From: Planctomycetaceae bacterium
GTDB taxonomy: Bacteria > Planctomycetota > UBA1135 > GCA-002686595
Assembly (NCBI GenBank): GCA_016125265.1
Contig: WGMC01000020.1
Coordinates: 62,001-126,000, forward strand
Direction of reading: 5' to 3'
DNA: 64,000 bases
Numbering within the stretch: the stretch's first letter is position 1; each line of letters starts with the position of its first letter. This document shows positions 46,327-55,617 of this stretch, one piece after another. The position numbers were made by a program, and so were the translations under genes. A model generated the notes under the pieces. The model was not told the DNA's origin. It made no database searches and saw only the letters and a program-made list of their open reading frames with translations.

Positions 46327-48008
46327 ACGGGAGTGATCCCCGGGCTCGCGGAGTCGGCGCCCGCCGGCGCCCCCGGGTCCGCGGTGTGGTGCTGGCCGCG
46401 GTTTCGCTCGTCCTGGGACTCGTCGGCCTCGAATGGCTCGCGCGGCACACGACGGGCCCCGTCGCGTTCTTCGACGGCATGGTCTTCGACGCCGACTTGG
46501 GTTTTCGCCGGCCCGGCGGTGTGGAACTTTGGAACGCGGACGAAATCGGTCCGTTCCCGTTCCGCCTGAACGCCGAGGGACACCGCAGCCCGCCGCTGCC
46601 CGCGGAGCCGCGCGTGGTTGGCGGTCCGCGCCGCGTCGTGTTCCTCGGCGACTCGTTCCTGGCGGCCTGGGGTGTGCGCGCGGAGGCGCGGTTGCCGGAA
46701 CGCCTTGCGGCCCGTTGGCAGGAGGAGGGCCGCGGCCTCGAGTGGTACGCGCTCGGCTGCGACGGTTACGGCCTCGCGCAGCAACTGGTGCTGCTCGAGC
46801 AGCACGGCGCCCACCTGGCGCCGGACGACGTGGTGCTGCTCTGTTACCCGGCGAACGACGTCGCCAATGGCTCGCTCGACTTGGCCGAGCGCACCACCGT
46901 GAGCCCCGGCGACCGCCTCCGGCCTTACCTGGTGCGCGGCGCGGACGGCCGCGCCACCACACGCCGCATGGGGCCGCTCCTGCACACGCTGCGCGCAAAC
47001 AGCCAAGTGGTGCGGCTCGTGGAGCGCGCTTGGTTGCAGCGCCAGCGGCGCCTCTCTCGGCCGCCCTTCGCCGAACGGGAGTCCCCCTGGGTGCGCCTCG
47101 CCGACGGCCGTGCGCCGCGCGAAGACCTCGAACTCTTCCGCGAACACCCCGCAGACGCCGTTTGGTCGCGCGCGTGGGCGGACTTCGTGTGGCAGCTCGA
47201 GGAGTTCCAAACGCGTGTGCGCCGCTTGGGCGCGCGGCCGCTCGTGGTGGTCGTGCCGAGCCGCTCCCAGGTGATCCTCGACGCGTTCGATGCGGAGGCC
47301 GACCTCGGCGCGCGCCTCTTGGGTTTGCGCGGCCTATGGGAACGCCTCGACGCCGATCTGCCGGAGCGCCGCCTGGCCGCGTTGTTCGGGCGGCTCGAAC
47401 TGGACGCGGTGTTCCTCTTGGACGAGTTGCGGAGGGACGTGCGGCCCGGCGAACCGCTCTGTTATCTCGCGGACGGCCACCTGTCGGCGCGGGGGCACAA
47501 CATCGCCGCGCGTCTGCTGGCGGAAGCGTTGGGCGAGCAGCCGGGGACCGTGCCTCCCGCCGCCCCGGCTGTGGCGGGCCCGATCTCGCCGCTGCCGCCG
47601 CCCGCCGCTGCGCCGCGTGTGCTCGACCTTCGAAGCGCGCCGCCTCCGGGATTCCTGGCCGATGGGTTCCGCGATTGGCTGCCTGCCGAGGGCCTCGAAC
47701 AGGGCCCCAGCGCGCGCCTCGTGATGCCTCCGGTGGGCGGCGAGTTGGTGGTGCGCGGCGTTGTGCCCGATGCATTGCCGCTGCCGAGCCGCGGGCACGT
47801 TTCGGTGTCCTGGTTGGCGGAGGATTGGTTCGAGATCGAAACCGCTGGACCCTTCGAATGGCGCCTTCCGGTCGCGATCCCGCCCGCCGCGCGCGCGCTC
47901 GATCCACTGCCCTACTTGACGGTGCGAGTCGGCGCGCTGCACTCGTACCAGCGGCCCGGCGATGGCCGCACGCAGAGCCTGTTGCTGCAGTCCGTGGGCT
48001 GGCGTTGA
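46323..48008 (+). CDS. SGNH/GDSL-family hydrolase-like protein, membrane anchored
   Basis: One transmembrane segment (about residues 19-37) anchors an SGNH-type domain. Block I is VVFLGDSFLAAWGV (nucleophile Ser). Block III-like is LLCYPANDVANG (Asn). Block V is YLADGHLSARGHNIAA, giving the Asp-His pair. A C-terminal beta domain of ~150 residues follows. Members deacylate or acylate polysaccharides, for example alginate O-acetylation. The TTG start at 46323 overlaps the nucleotidyltransferase stop (TTGA). The reading frame is open further upstream. The catalytic set looks complete. Confidence 0.78.
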   Translation: MNGSDPRARGVGARRRPRVRGVVLAAVSLVLGLVGLEWLARHTTGPVAFFDGMVFDADLGFRRPGGVELWNADEIGPFPFRLNAEGHRSPPLPAEPRVVGGPRRVVFLGDSFLAAWGVRAEARLPERLAARWQEEGRGLEWYALGCDGYGLAQQLVLLEQHGAHLAPDDVVLLCYPANDVANGSLDLAERTTVSPGDRLRPYLVRGADGRATTRRMGPLLHTLRANSQVVRLVERAWLQRQRRLSRPPFAERESPWVRLADGRAPREDLELFREHPADAVWSRAWADFVWQLEEFQTRVRRLGARPLVVVVPSRSQVILDAFDAEADLGARLLGLRGLWERLDADLPERRLAALFGRLELDAVFLLDELRRDVRPGEPLCYLADGHLSARGHNIAARLLAEALGEQPGTVPPAAPAVAGPISPLPPPAAAPRVLDLRSAPPPGFLADGFRDWLPAEGLEQGPSARLVMPPVGGELVVRGVVPDALPLPSRGHVSVSWLAEDWFEIETAGPFEWRLPVAIPPAARALDPLPYLTVRVGALHSYQRPGDGRTQSLLLQSVGWR

Positions 48009-48014
48009 GCGCTC

Positions 48015-48061
48015 AGAGTGTGGGAAAGAATCGGCCTCCGGCCGATGGCTTTCCACACTCT
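48015..48061. terminator. imperfect hairpin after the SGNH gene
   Basis: AGAGTGTGG...CACACTCT arms enclose ATCGGCC TCC GGCCGAT. No T-tract follows. It lies 7 bp after the SGNH gene stop and may end that transcript or belong to the repeat element. Confidence 0.5.
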
Positions 48062-48064
48062 GCC

Positions 48065-48148
48065 GCTCCAGCGCCGCCAGGCGATGGGCCAAACACCATC
48101 TGAGAGGTACTTCGGTCGGGCCGTGCCGATTTTTTCTCAACCTCTCAG
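48065..48148 (+). repeat. 84-bp direct repeat, copy 1
   Basis: Identical to 48196-48279 as far as I can read. It runs from GCTCCAGCGCCGCC to ACCTCTCAG and contains CTGAGAGGT...ACCTCTCAG arms of 9 bp near its right end. Confidence 0.95.
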
Positions 48149-48151
48149 AGA

Positions 48152-48189
48152 GAGGGAAAAAATCGGGGCCTTGGCCGATTTTTGCCCTC
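48152..48189. terminator. A/T-flanked hairpin (bidirectional terminator candidate)
   Basis: GAGGGAAAAAATCGGGGCC and GGCCGATTTTTGCCCTC pair over about 17 bp. With an A-tract on one side and a T-tract on the other it could end transcripts from both converging genes. It sits between the two 84-bp repeats. Confidence 0.55.
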
Positions 48190-48195
48190 GAACGG

Positions 48196-48279
48196 GCTCC
48201 AGCGCCGCCAGGCGATGGGCCAAACACCATCTGAGAGGTACTTCGGTCGGGCCGTGCCGATTTTTTCTCAACCTCTCAG
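48196..48279 (+). repeat. 84-bp direct repeat, copy 2
   Basis: Second copy, 131 bp after the first. Its last bases (TCAG) include the stop codon of the minus-strand gene ending at 48276, so the repeat reaches into a coding end. Confidence 0.95.
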
Positions 48280-49448
48280 CGCGCGAACGACGGCAGCAGC
48301 CCGCTCGGCAGCATCAGCGTCAGCGCGTTCATCGCCGTGGCGTACGCGTCGCCGTACGTCGCCCCGTGCCACGAGCCGTCCTCGCGTTGGGAGCTGAGCA
48401 ACACACGGAGTTCGTCTTCGTACCAGCGCTCGAAGTGGCTCGGATCCGAGAGCTGCCACAGCGATTGCGCGAGGTAGAGGCGCTCGTAGAAGGGGAACTC
48501 CACACCGGAGCGCGAACCGCCGCGCTTTTCGAGGCCGCGCCAGATCGCGTCGACGCCGGAGCGGATCACGGGATCGTCGTACGTGCCCGTGGCGTTGAGC
48601 GTCGCGATGGCGGCCGCCGTCAGGGCGACGGAGGTGCGCTCGGAGCCGAGGTTGTAGGCGAAGGTGCCGTCGGCGGTCTGCGAGCGCCGCACGTAATCGT
48701 CCGCGGCCGAGATCACGCGCGCGTCGACGGCGAGGCCGGCGCTCTTGGCCGCGCGCAGGGCCTGCACCAAGGTGATCGTGACCGAGCCCTCGTGTTCGAC
48801 CGAAACCCACGGGTCGTACCACCAGGCGCCCTCGGGACCCTGCGTGCGCTGGATCAGGTCGACGGCGAGCGGCAGCAGCTCGAGCAGTTGCCGTCCGCGT
48901 GTGCTGTGCGGCGAAACGGCGTAGGCCTCGGCCAACGCGTGCGTCGCGTAGCCGTGGCCGTGCATCCTCGAGGTGCCGTCGCCGGGGGTCGAGATGTACC
49001 CGCGCTGGGCGGAGCGCGGATCGCGGTCCACCCGGGCGAGCAGGTAGTCGATCGAGCGGGACAGGTGGGCGCCGTAGGGCCCGCGGTCGAGGCCGTTGCC
49101 ACCGGCGAGGAACGCGAGCGAACCGAGGGCCGTCACGGCGAGGGGCGCGGGGTACTGGGCCTCTCCGCGCCGCCAGGAGCCGTCGGACATCTTGCCCTGC
49201 TCCGCCGCCAACCACGCGAGGCCGCGTTCGGCGGCGGCCCACGCGGCCGCGTCGCGAGCGCTCGCCACCGTGGGTGTGTCGCTCGACGGGACCGGCAGGG
49301 GACGGGGGAGCGGATCCTGGCGCAGCGCTCCGCCCGACAGGTCCGCGGCGCCCGGGAAACCGACGGCGAGCACCAGCGCCAGGGCAGCGGCGCGCCGTTG
49401 CGCGGCAGCCCAGGGGCCAAAACGGTGCATTTCGCCGCGGCGCCGCAT
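48276..49448 (-). CDS. exported alpha-toroid (prenyltransferase/squalene-cyclase-like) protein 1
   Basis: 390 aa from the ATG at 49448 (a second Met lies 6 codons later). The N-terminal signal region is (ALALVLAVGFPGAA). The rest shows repeats of paired helices with QW-like ends (RGLAWLAAEQ...DGSW; LLSSQREDGSWHG), the alpha/alpha toroid of prenyltransferases and terpene cyclases. The DxDD catalytic motif of cyclases is absent, so it is probably not a cyclase. A similar protein lies at 55618-56796. It is preceded by the Gln-rich gene with 2 bp between. The function in this secreted block is unknown. Confidence 0.68.
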   Translation of the reverse strand: MRRRGEMHRFGPWAAAQRRAAALALVLAVGFPGAADLSGGALRQDPLPRPLPVPSSDTPTVASARDAAAWAAAERGLAWLAAEQGKMSDGSWRRGEAQYPAPLAVTALGSLAFLAGGNGLDRGPYGAHLSRSIDYLLARVDRDPRSAQRGYISTPGDGTSRMHGHGYATHALAEAYAVSPHSTRGRQLLELLPLAVDLIQRTQGPEGAWWYDPWVSVEHEGSVTITLVQALRAAKSAGLAVDARVISAADDYVRRSQTADGTFAYNLGSERTSVALTAAAIATLNATGTYDDPVIRSGVDAIWRGLEKRGGSRSGVEFPFYERLYLAQSLWQLSDPSHFERWYEDELRVLLSSQREDGSWHGATYGDAYATAMNALTLMLPSGLLPSFAR

Positions 49449-49450
49449 GC

Positions 49451-50218
49451 CTACCGGGGGCTTTGCCCCAAGCGGCGGTGGTACGCGTCGATCCAACCGC
49501 GGTACGCGGGTGGCATGTCCTCGCCGCCCTGCGTGCGGAAGATCTGTTGCACCCGCGGCGGCAGGTCGCCCCAGGGATTCGCGCCGGTGCCGGGGGCCGC
49601 GCGTTCCGCCGAGCCCGGCGCGCCCGGCGAACCCTGCTGTTGGTCCGTGCCGCCGCCCTCTTGGCCGTCGTTGGGCTGGCCCTGGTTCTCGCCCTGGCCC
49701 TCGGGTCGTTCGCCCGGGTTCTGGCTGTTGCCGAGGTCGCGGGACGGGTCGGGGTTTTCTTCCCCGCCCTCCTGTCCCTGGCGCGGGGCCTGGCCGCGCT
49801 GCTGCCCACCGGACTCCGATCCCTCGGACCCGGACTGCCCACCTTGGCCGCTGCTGCTCTGGCTCTGCTGCTGGCTCGACATCTGCTGCGCGACGTCGAG
49901 GATGCGGTCCATGCGCTCCACGGTCAGCCGGCTCTCGACGAGCGTCTTTTCGAGCAGCTTCGCGAGGCCGCTGTCCGCGTCGTCGACCAACGGGTCGCCC
50001 GCGCCGGCCTCGAAGAGCATGTCGTCGATCTGGCGCAGGGAGCGCTCGACCTGCGCGAAGAGGCGCCGCAGCTCCTCCTCGGGGCTGGTCGCGTCCTGGC
50101 CGAGCGGATTGGGCGGCAGCACGGGGCCCTGCGCGGCGGGTCCGAACCGCGCCGCGGAGGCGAGGGCCAACGACCCGAGGAGCGCGAGGGAAAGGGGCAC
50201 CAGGGTGAGGAGTTTCAT
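49451..50218 (-). CDS. exported Gln/Gly-rich protein (255 aa)
   Basis: Signal peptide (MKLLTLVPLSLALLGSLALASA), then a helical segment (residues 45-115), a low-complexity Q/G/S/E-rich linker (~118-205) and a conserved-looking end, ANPWGDLPPRVQQIFRTQGG then PPAYRGWIDAYHRRL. Such an end is known in planctomycete gene sets beside DUF4175-like proteins; the role is unknown. The start overlaps the coiled-coil gene stop (ATGA). Confidence 0.6.
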   Translation of the reverse strand: MKLLTLVPLSLALLGSLALASAARFGPAAQGPVLPPNPLGQDATSPEEELRRLFAQVERSLRQIDDMLFEAGAGDPLVDDADSGLAKLLEKTLVESRLTVERMDRILDVAQQMSSQQQSQSSSGQGGQSGSEGSESGGQQRGQAPRQGQEGGEENPDPSRDLGNSQNPGERPEGQGENQGQPNDGQEGGGTDQQQGSPGAPGSAERAAPGTGANPWGDLPPRVQQIFRTQGGEDMPPAYRGWIDAYHRRLGQSPR

Positions 50219-53184
50219 CGCGGTTGTTCCATGGGCCAGGGTTCGGCTTCGCCTTCGCCGGGCGGGGGCAGGCCGAGGCGCGTGCGGAAGCCCTCGAAGA
50301 GTTCGCTGAGCCGTTCGTGGCGGCCGGCGAGGCGCATCACGTCCTCGAGCACCAGGGGATCCGGTGTGCCCGAGCGCAGTTCAGGGTGCAGCTCGAGCAG
50401 GCTGGTGAGCTGCTCTTGCACCTCGATCTCCATGCGCCGCAGCAGCTTGAGTTCCGCGGAGTCCGGCACGAGGCGGTTCTCGCTCTCGCCGGGTTGTTGT
50501 TCTTGTTGCTGCTGTTGCTGTTGTTGTTGCTGCTGCTCGCGCCGGCGCTCGCGCTCTTCCTTTAGCGCCTCGATCAGCCATTCGAGGTTCTTGGCGACCT
50601 GGCGCTGGCGCAACTGCACACCGTCGCCGCTCTGGTAGTCGCCGGCCTCGTCCAGGTCGCGCGCGACACGTTCGAGGTCCTCGCCCGCGCGCCGCAGCAG
50701 TTCGGCGAACACCAAGGTGCCCTCCTCGGCGGTGGCGGTGGCCACTTCGAGGGCCCGTGTGCCGAGCGCTGCTTCCTCGCGTGCGATGCGCTTGAGCTGC
50801 AGGCGCTCGGAGCGCGTCGGCCCGGCGCCCCGCTCGCGGCCGGCGTCGAGCTCGCGGGTGGCGAGCATCTGCACCAGGTGGCGCTCGAGCAGTTCTTCGG
50901 CTTCGCGCTGCACTTCGAAGAGCTGTTCTTCGGCGCGCAGTTGTTCGTAGCGCTCCTCCTCCTCGGCGAGTTCCTGGTTCGCGCGCTCGAGTTCGGCGAC
51001 GGCCTCCTCGGCCTCGGCCTCGGCTTCCTGCGACGATCCGCGCTGCAGCGCCTGCCCGGAATCCTGGCTGGCTTCGGCGGCGCGTCGCAGGGTGCGCGAG
51101 GCGCCGCCCTCCGGGTCGCGTTCTTCTTCGAGCGTCGCGAGTTCGAGGATCTCCTCGGCGATGCGGCGCTGCTCCGCGGCGAGGCGTTCGGCCTCGGCCT
51201 GTTGTTCCGGAGTGCTCGGCGCGGCGGATTCGCGCGAGGCCGCGGCGGCGGCCTGCAGCGATTCGAGGGCCTCGCGCTGCTCGCCGGCGGCGGCGCCGCT
51301 CTGGCCCGACGCGAGGCGTTCACCGGCGGCCTCCATCGCGGCCTGCGCTTGTTCCAACGCGCGCTCGAGGGCCGCGCGGGCGGATTCGGGCAACCCGGAG
51401 GCGCCCTGGGCTGCTTGCTGGGCGGCCTGGGCGAGCTCCTGTTGGCGCTGCGCCAGTTCGGCGGTCTGTCCCGGGGCCGCCGCGGCGGCCGCGGCACGGG
51501 CCTCACCGAGGGCCTGTGCGGCCTGTTCGAGCGCCGCCTGGGCGCGTTCGGCCGCCTCGGAACCCGCGCCCGCCTGCGAGGCGGCGGCGGCTTCCGCGGC
51601 TTTGCGCATCGCCTCCCGCGCTGCGCCGAGGGCTTCGGCGGCGGCGCGGTTCGCCTGCGCTTCTTGGCCGCTCGCCGCGGCGGCCGCGGCTTGTAGCGCC
51701 TGCTGGAGCGCTTCGGCCCGCTGGGCCTGTTCGGTCTGCGCGCCCGCGAGCATGCTCGGCAGGCGCGCGAGCTCGTCGAGGCCCCGCTCCAACTCGCGCA
51801 GAGCCTGTTCGCCGGCGCGCCGGGCTTCCTGGTCGGCCGCGCGGGCTTCCCTCGGACGAGCCTGGCCTGCCGCCAATCGCGCATCGGCTTCGGCCGCGGC
51901 GCGTTCGGCCTCGGCGGCCGCCTCGAGCAGTTCCTGTGCCCGCCGCGCGACGTCGGCGGCCAAACCCTCGGGCTCTGTTTCCTGGTTGGCCAGGGCTTCG
52001 AGCGCTTTGTTTCCCTGCGCGCGGGCCTGCCGCGCGGCGCCGCGGGCCTGGGCGGCCTGGCGTTCCAAAGCGAGCGCCGCCTCGCGCGCGGCCTCGGCAG
52101 CAGCGTCGAGCGCCTCGGCCGACTGGCCCGCCTCGGCCAAACGTCGTGCGGCCGCTTCCAGGGCGTCGGCGGCCGCGCGGGCGTTGGCGCGCGCCGTTTC
52201 GGCGGTCGCGGTTTCCGATGCGGCCCGCTGGGCGGCGGCTTCGGCGCGCAGCGCTTCGGCGGCCTTCGCGGCTTCGGCGGCCCGGGCGGCGAGGTCGGGA
52301 TCGCGCGGGGCCTCGGCGGAGGCCGTGAGCGCGTCCGCTGCCCGCTCGAGCCGCGCGGCCTCGGCCTCGTTGCGGCGCGCTTCGCCGAGTTGATCCCGCG
52401 CGCCCTCCAGCGTCGCGTTCTCCGCGGGCCGCCAGCGGCCAAAAAGGTCGGCGTCGGTCGTTTGGTTCTCGCGCAGGGCTTCCAGTTCGCGGCCGAGCGC
52501 CTCGAACTCGAAGTCGCGGGTCACGCGGCTGGCCGCGAGCGTTTGCTCCAAGAGCGCCTGCTGGCGCTGGGTCAGCTCCGCGACCTGGGCGTCGAACTGG
52601 CGTTGGGCCTCGCTGCGCGACTGTTCGCGCAGGGCCTCGATCGCGCGTTCGACCGCTGCTTCCTCACCAGCGAGGCGCGCGACGGCGGCGCGGCGTTCGG
52701 CGAGTGTCGCGAGGCGCTCCTCGATGTCCTCCTCCGCGCTGCGGTCGAGCAACACGTCGAGCAGCGCCTCGAGCTCCTGGATGGCGCGGTCCTGCTGTTC
52801 GAGCGCGACCAGCACCTGACCGGACTCGAGCGCCGATTCGCTGCTCGCCATCCACTCCTCGAGCGTGCGCGATTCGGCCTCGCGCCGTTCGATCTGGCCG
52901 AGGCCCTCGCGCAAGAGTTCCACCGTGCGCGAGCGCCCCTCGGCCGCGAGCCGCGATTCGAGCAACTGCATCGTCTGGCGCAGGCGCTGCAGTTGGCGGC
53001 GGAGGAGCGCCTGGTCCTCGCGGATGCTGGCGATGCCGCGTTCGGCGCCCGCGTCCTGCTGGGCTTCGGGCGCGGCGGCAGCGGTGAACCCGCGCGGTGC
53101 CCCGGCGATGCAAAGCGCCAGGCAAGCTGCGCGAAGAGCGATTTTGGTCGTGATCTTCATCGGTCGAACCACGTCGCGTTTCAT
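50215..53184 (-). CDS. giant exported coiled-coil protein (989 aa)
   Basis: Signal peptide (about residues 9-38: ITTKIALRAACLALCIAGA) followed by nearly continuous coiled coil rich in Ala, Glu, Gln and Arg, with no Pro over long stretches. A polyglutamine tract of about 12 residues lies near 873-885. The C-terminal ~110 residues are more complex (VPDSAELKLLRRMEIEVQEQ; LVLEDVMRLAGRHERLSELFEGF). It should be a rod-like periplasmic or surface protein. It overlaps the DUF4175-like gene (ATGA) and the Gln-rich gene (ATGA). A second Met at codon 9 is possible. Confidence 0.68.
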   Translation of the reverse strand: MKRDVVRPMKITTKIALRAACLALCIAGAPRGFTAAAAPEAQQDAGAERGIASIREDQALLRRQLQRLRQTMQLLESRLAAEGRSRTVELLREGLGQIERREAESRTLEEWMASSESALESGQVLVALEQQDRAIQELEALLDVLLDRSAEEDIEERLATLAERRAAVARLAGEEAAVERAIEALREQSRSEAQRQFDAQVAELTQRQQALLEQTLAASRVTRDFEFEALGRELEALRENQTTDADLFGRWRPAENATLEGARDQLGEARRNEAEAARLERAADALTASAEAPRDPDLAARAAEAAKAAEALRAEAAAQRAASETATAETARANARAAADALEAAARRLAEAGQSAEALDAAAEAAREAALALERQAAQARGAARQARAQGNKALEALANQETEPEGLAADVARRAQELLEAAAEAERAAAEADARLAAGQARPREARAADQEARRAGEQALRELERGLDELARLPSMLAGAQTEQAQRAEALQQALQAAAAAASGQEAQANRAAAEALGAAREAMRKAAEAAAASQAGAGSEAAERAQAALEQAAQALGEARAAAAAAAPGQTAELAQRQQELAQAAQQAAQGASGLPESARAALERALEQAQAAMEAAGERLASGQSGAAAGEQREALESLQAAAAASRESAAPSTPEQQAEAERLAAEQRRIAEEILELATLEEERDPEGGASRTLRRAAEASQDSGQALQRGSSQEAEAEAEEAVAELERANQELAEEEERYEQLRAEEQLFEVQREAEELLERHLVQMLATRELDAGRERGAGPTRSERLQLKRIAREEAALGTRALEVATATAEEGTLVFAELLRRAGEDLERVARDLDEAGDYQSGDGVQLRQRQVAKNLEWLIEALKEERERRREQQQQQQQQQQQEQQPGESENRLVPDSAELKLLRRMEIEVQEQLTSLLELHPELRSGTPDPLVLEDVMRLAGRHERLSELFEGFRTRLGLPPPGEGEAEPWPMEQPR

Positions 53185-55571
53185 CGGTTGGCCGCCTCGC
53201 GGGTGCGTTCGCGGAGCGCGCGCTGGCGCTCCAACATTTCGCGTGTCTGGGTCAGCACCGACTGGAAATCGTCCCACTCGGAAAGGCGCTCCAAGAGGTC
53301 CTCGAGGCGCAGGAGCACGCGGTTCTGCTCGGCGAGCGCGCGCGCCAGGTGCTGGCGGCGTGCGCCGAGTTCCGTCGCACCCTGTGCGGCCTCCAGGGCC
53401 TGGGTCGCGGCCGCAGCGCCGCCCTGGCGCACATCGAGGCCGATGGCGGCCAGCGAGATCAGATGCGTCGCGAAGCCTGTGCTCGCGCCGGCCGTGCCGG
53501 GCGGGCGTTCGAGGAAGGCCCGCCACGGCTCCAGCTGGAAGCTGCGGCTGGCGCTCTTCGCGAGCAGGCCGTCGAGTTCGTCGAGGAGGTGCTCGGCGCT
53601 GGGATCGAGGCGCGCGTAGACCGCGAGTTCCACGACGCCGACCAGTTCGCGCAGCAGGCTCTCCGCGTCCGCCTCCACACGGCGCTGGCCGTTGAGCGCG
53701 CTGGTGACCGCGCGCGCGTCGCCGGGTTCGAGGCCGACGGCGTCCTCGAGTTCGACGAGCAGTTCCTCACCGCGTGTGCGCCGGTCGCGCTGCAACTGCA
53801 TGAGCGCCGCCGCCTGGGCGCGGGCCCGGCCGAGGCGCTCTTGCACGCGGCGCAGGAGTTCGTCGTCCGCCAGCACACGCACGCGCACGCCGGGGCCCTT
53901 GCCCTCGCGCGCGGGCGTCGCGTTGTCGAGCGCAAACGCCTCCAGTAGGAACTGGCTGCCGACGAGCGCGCCGGCGGTTTCCCCGGTTGTCGCCGTCGCC
54001 GCGGCAGCATCTCCCGCCGGCGCTGCGGCCGGTGCCTGCCCCGCCGCCAGGCTCGCGACATCGAGCCGGAGGCCGCCGAACGCCTGGCGCGGCGTGTCGC
54101 CGGCGAGTGGGAAGTCGGCCCCGTGGGTCCACTCCTCCGCCGCCGCCTCGCGGGCGCGCCAGCCGAAGCGGACCAGGCCGAAATCGTCGCGCGCTTCGAC
54201 ACGCAGAGCCACGGCTCCGCGCGCGCCGGTTTCCAGCTCCACGCGTGTCGGCGCGATTTGCTCGAGCTCTGGCGCGCGGTCGGGCACCACGTCGATCGCA
54301 AACAGCCCCGGATCCGGATTGCCCAGTCCGCGGCTGTCGGAGAGTTCGAAACGCAGGCGCACACTTTCGTTCGCCGTGAACTCGAAACCCAGGCCCTCGA
54401 GTTCGTCGGCGCCCGGGAACGGGCGCGGCGCGAGGTCGACCGTGGTGTCCGCCGGCAGGATGCGCGCGCGGCCCGCGACGTCCTTCGGTTCCGTGCGCAG
54501 CGCGACGGCGATCCTCGATCCAGCCACCACACGCGTGCCGCGGTCGAAGACCTGCTCGGGCGCGAGTCCCGTGTGCGCGGGCGGCGTGACGAGCAGGGCG
54601 AGCCCGACGATCTCCGGGGGTTGCAGCACACGCAGGCGCACCCGCGCCGCGCCGCTCGAGTCGTCGCCGCCGCGCACGGCGAACTCACTGTCCTCCTGCA
54701 CACCGCGCAGCACCGTGCGGTAGGTCGCCTGGCGGCCCTCGCCGGCGCCGAGGCGCGCGACGGACACACGTCGGCCGGCGCCGAAGTCGAGCTCGACCTC
54801 GCGCGGCGCCTTGCCGCGCGCGCGCACGACGACGGGCACGTCCGTGCCGCGAGCGACTTCGACCGACAGGCCGCGCTCGCCGAGCGGTTCGACACGCGCG
54901 GTGGCCTCGGGCAGGGGGATCTCGAGGTAGAGCACCGTGGCGTTGGGCCAGGGTTGGTCGCCGCCGAGCAGTCGGTTCCAGAACGTCGCACCGTGCGCGG
55001 GGTGCAGCGCGAACGACGTGGCGACGAGCAGCACACTCGCCGCGCCCAGGCCCAAGCGCGACAGCGGCCCGCGCCGGTCGAGGATCGGCGTCAGGTCGAT
55101 GGTCTTGGCCCGCGCTTCCGCGCGCTCGAGCACGCGGTCCACCAACGCGCGTTCGAGGCCCGCGTCCAGACCGTCCCCGCGGCTCTGGAAATCGACGGCG
55201 CTGACGAGCAGTTGTTCGGCGTGGGGATCCGCGCGCTCGGCGAGGAGCGCGAGTCGCGCCCGCGACGGGATCGCCGCGAGGTGGCGCCAGCCGTAACGCC
55301 AACCCGCCACGAGGGGCGCGGCGACGATCAGGAGCCCGTGCCAGAGGCGCACCCCGCGCGGCACGGCCAGGGCGTAGTCCGCGAGGAACGCAAACGCCGC
55401 CGCCGCGGCGAGTGCCACGAGCGCCAAGCCGAGGCCCGACTGGAGCGCCGCGCGCACCAGGTTGCCGCGCAGGCGGCCGAGCAGCCGCTCCAGCGCCGGC
55501 GTCCTGGCCAGGCTGGGTTCGGGCCGCTGTTCGGGCCGCTGCGCGGGCGTTTTCTCGGGCGACGTATTCAT
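53181..55571 (-). CDS. DUF4175-like membrane protein (796 aa)
   Basis: Two hydrophobic segments near residues 40-70 and 78-92 and a third near 173-195, then a beta-rich extracytoplasmic region (~200-520) with repeated VxLRVEARDDFGLVRFGWR-type units, and a helical end. This layout and the coupling to a giant coiled coil fit the DUF4175 family, found in planctomycetes and alphaproteobacteria. The function of the family is unknown. Start ATG 55571; the overlap with the next gene is ATGA. Confidence 0.65.
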   Translation of the reverse strand: MNTSPEKTPAQRPEQRPEPSLARTPALERLLGRLRGNLVRAALQSGLGLALVALAAAAAFAFLADYALAVPRGVRLWHGLLIVAAPLVAGWRYGWRHLAAIPSRARLALLAERADPHAEQLLVSAVDFQSRGDGLDAGLERALVDRVLERAEARAKTIDLTPILDRRGPLSRLGLGAASVLLVATSFALHPAHGATFWNRLLGGDQPWPNATVLYLEIPLPEATARVEPLGERGLSVEVARGTDVPVVVRARGKAPREVELDFGAGRRVSVARLGAGEGRQATYRTVLRGVQEDSEFAVRGGDDSSGAARVRLRVLQPPEIVGLALLVTPPAHTGLAPEQVFDRGTRVVAGSRIAVALRTEPKDVAGRARILPADTTVDLAPRPFPGADELEGLGFEFTANESVRLRFELSDSRGLGNPDPGLFAIDVVPDRAPELEQIAPTRVELETGARGAVALRVEARDDFGLVRFGWRAREAAAEEWTHGADFPLAGDTPRQAFGGLRLDVASLAAGQAPAAAPAGDAAAATATTGETAGALVGSQFLLEAFALDNATPAREGKGPGVRVRVLADDELLRRVQERLGRARAQAAALMQLQRDRRTRGEELLVELEDAVGLEPGDARAVTSALNGQRRVEADAESLLRELVGVVELAVYARLDPSAEHLLDELDGLLAKSASRSFQLEPWRAFLERPPGTAGASTGFATHLISLAAIGLDVRQGGAAAATQALEAAQGATELGARRQHLARALAEQNRVLLRLEDLLERLSEWDDFQSVLTQTREMLERQRALRERTREAANR

Positions 55572-55617
55572 GGAGCGTCAGCGGGCGGGGGGGCTCGGGC
55601 GATCTGCCTCCCAGACT

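Noticed and set aside
48276..49448. Squalene-hopene cyclase
   Set aside because: The toroid and QW-like ends are present, but the DxDD catalytic motif is missing and the protein is short and exported.
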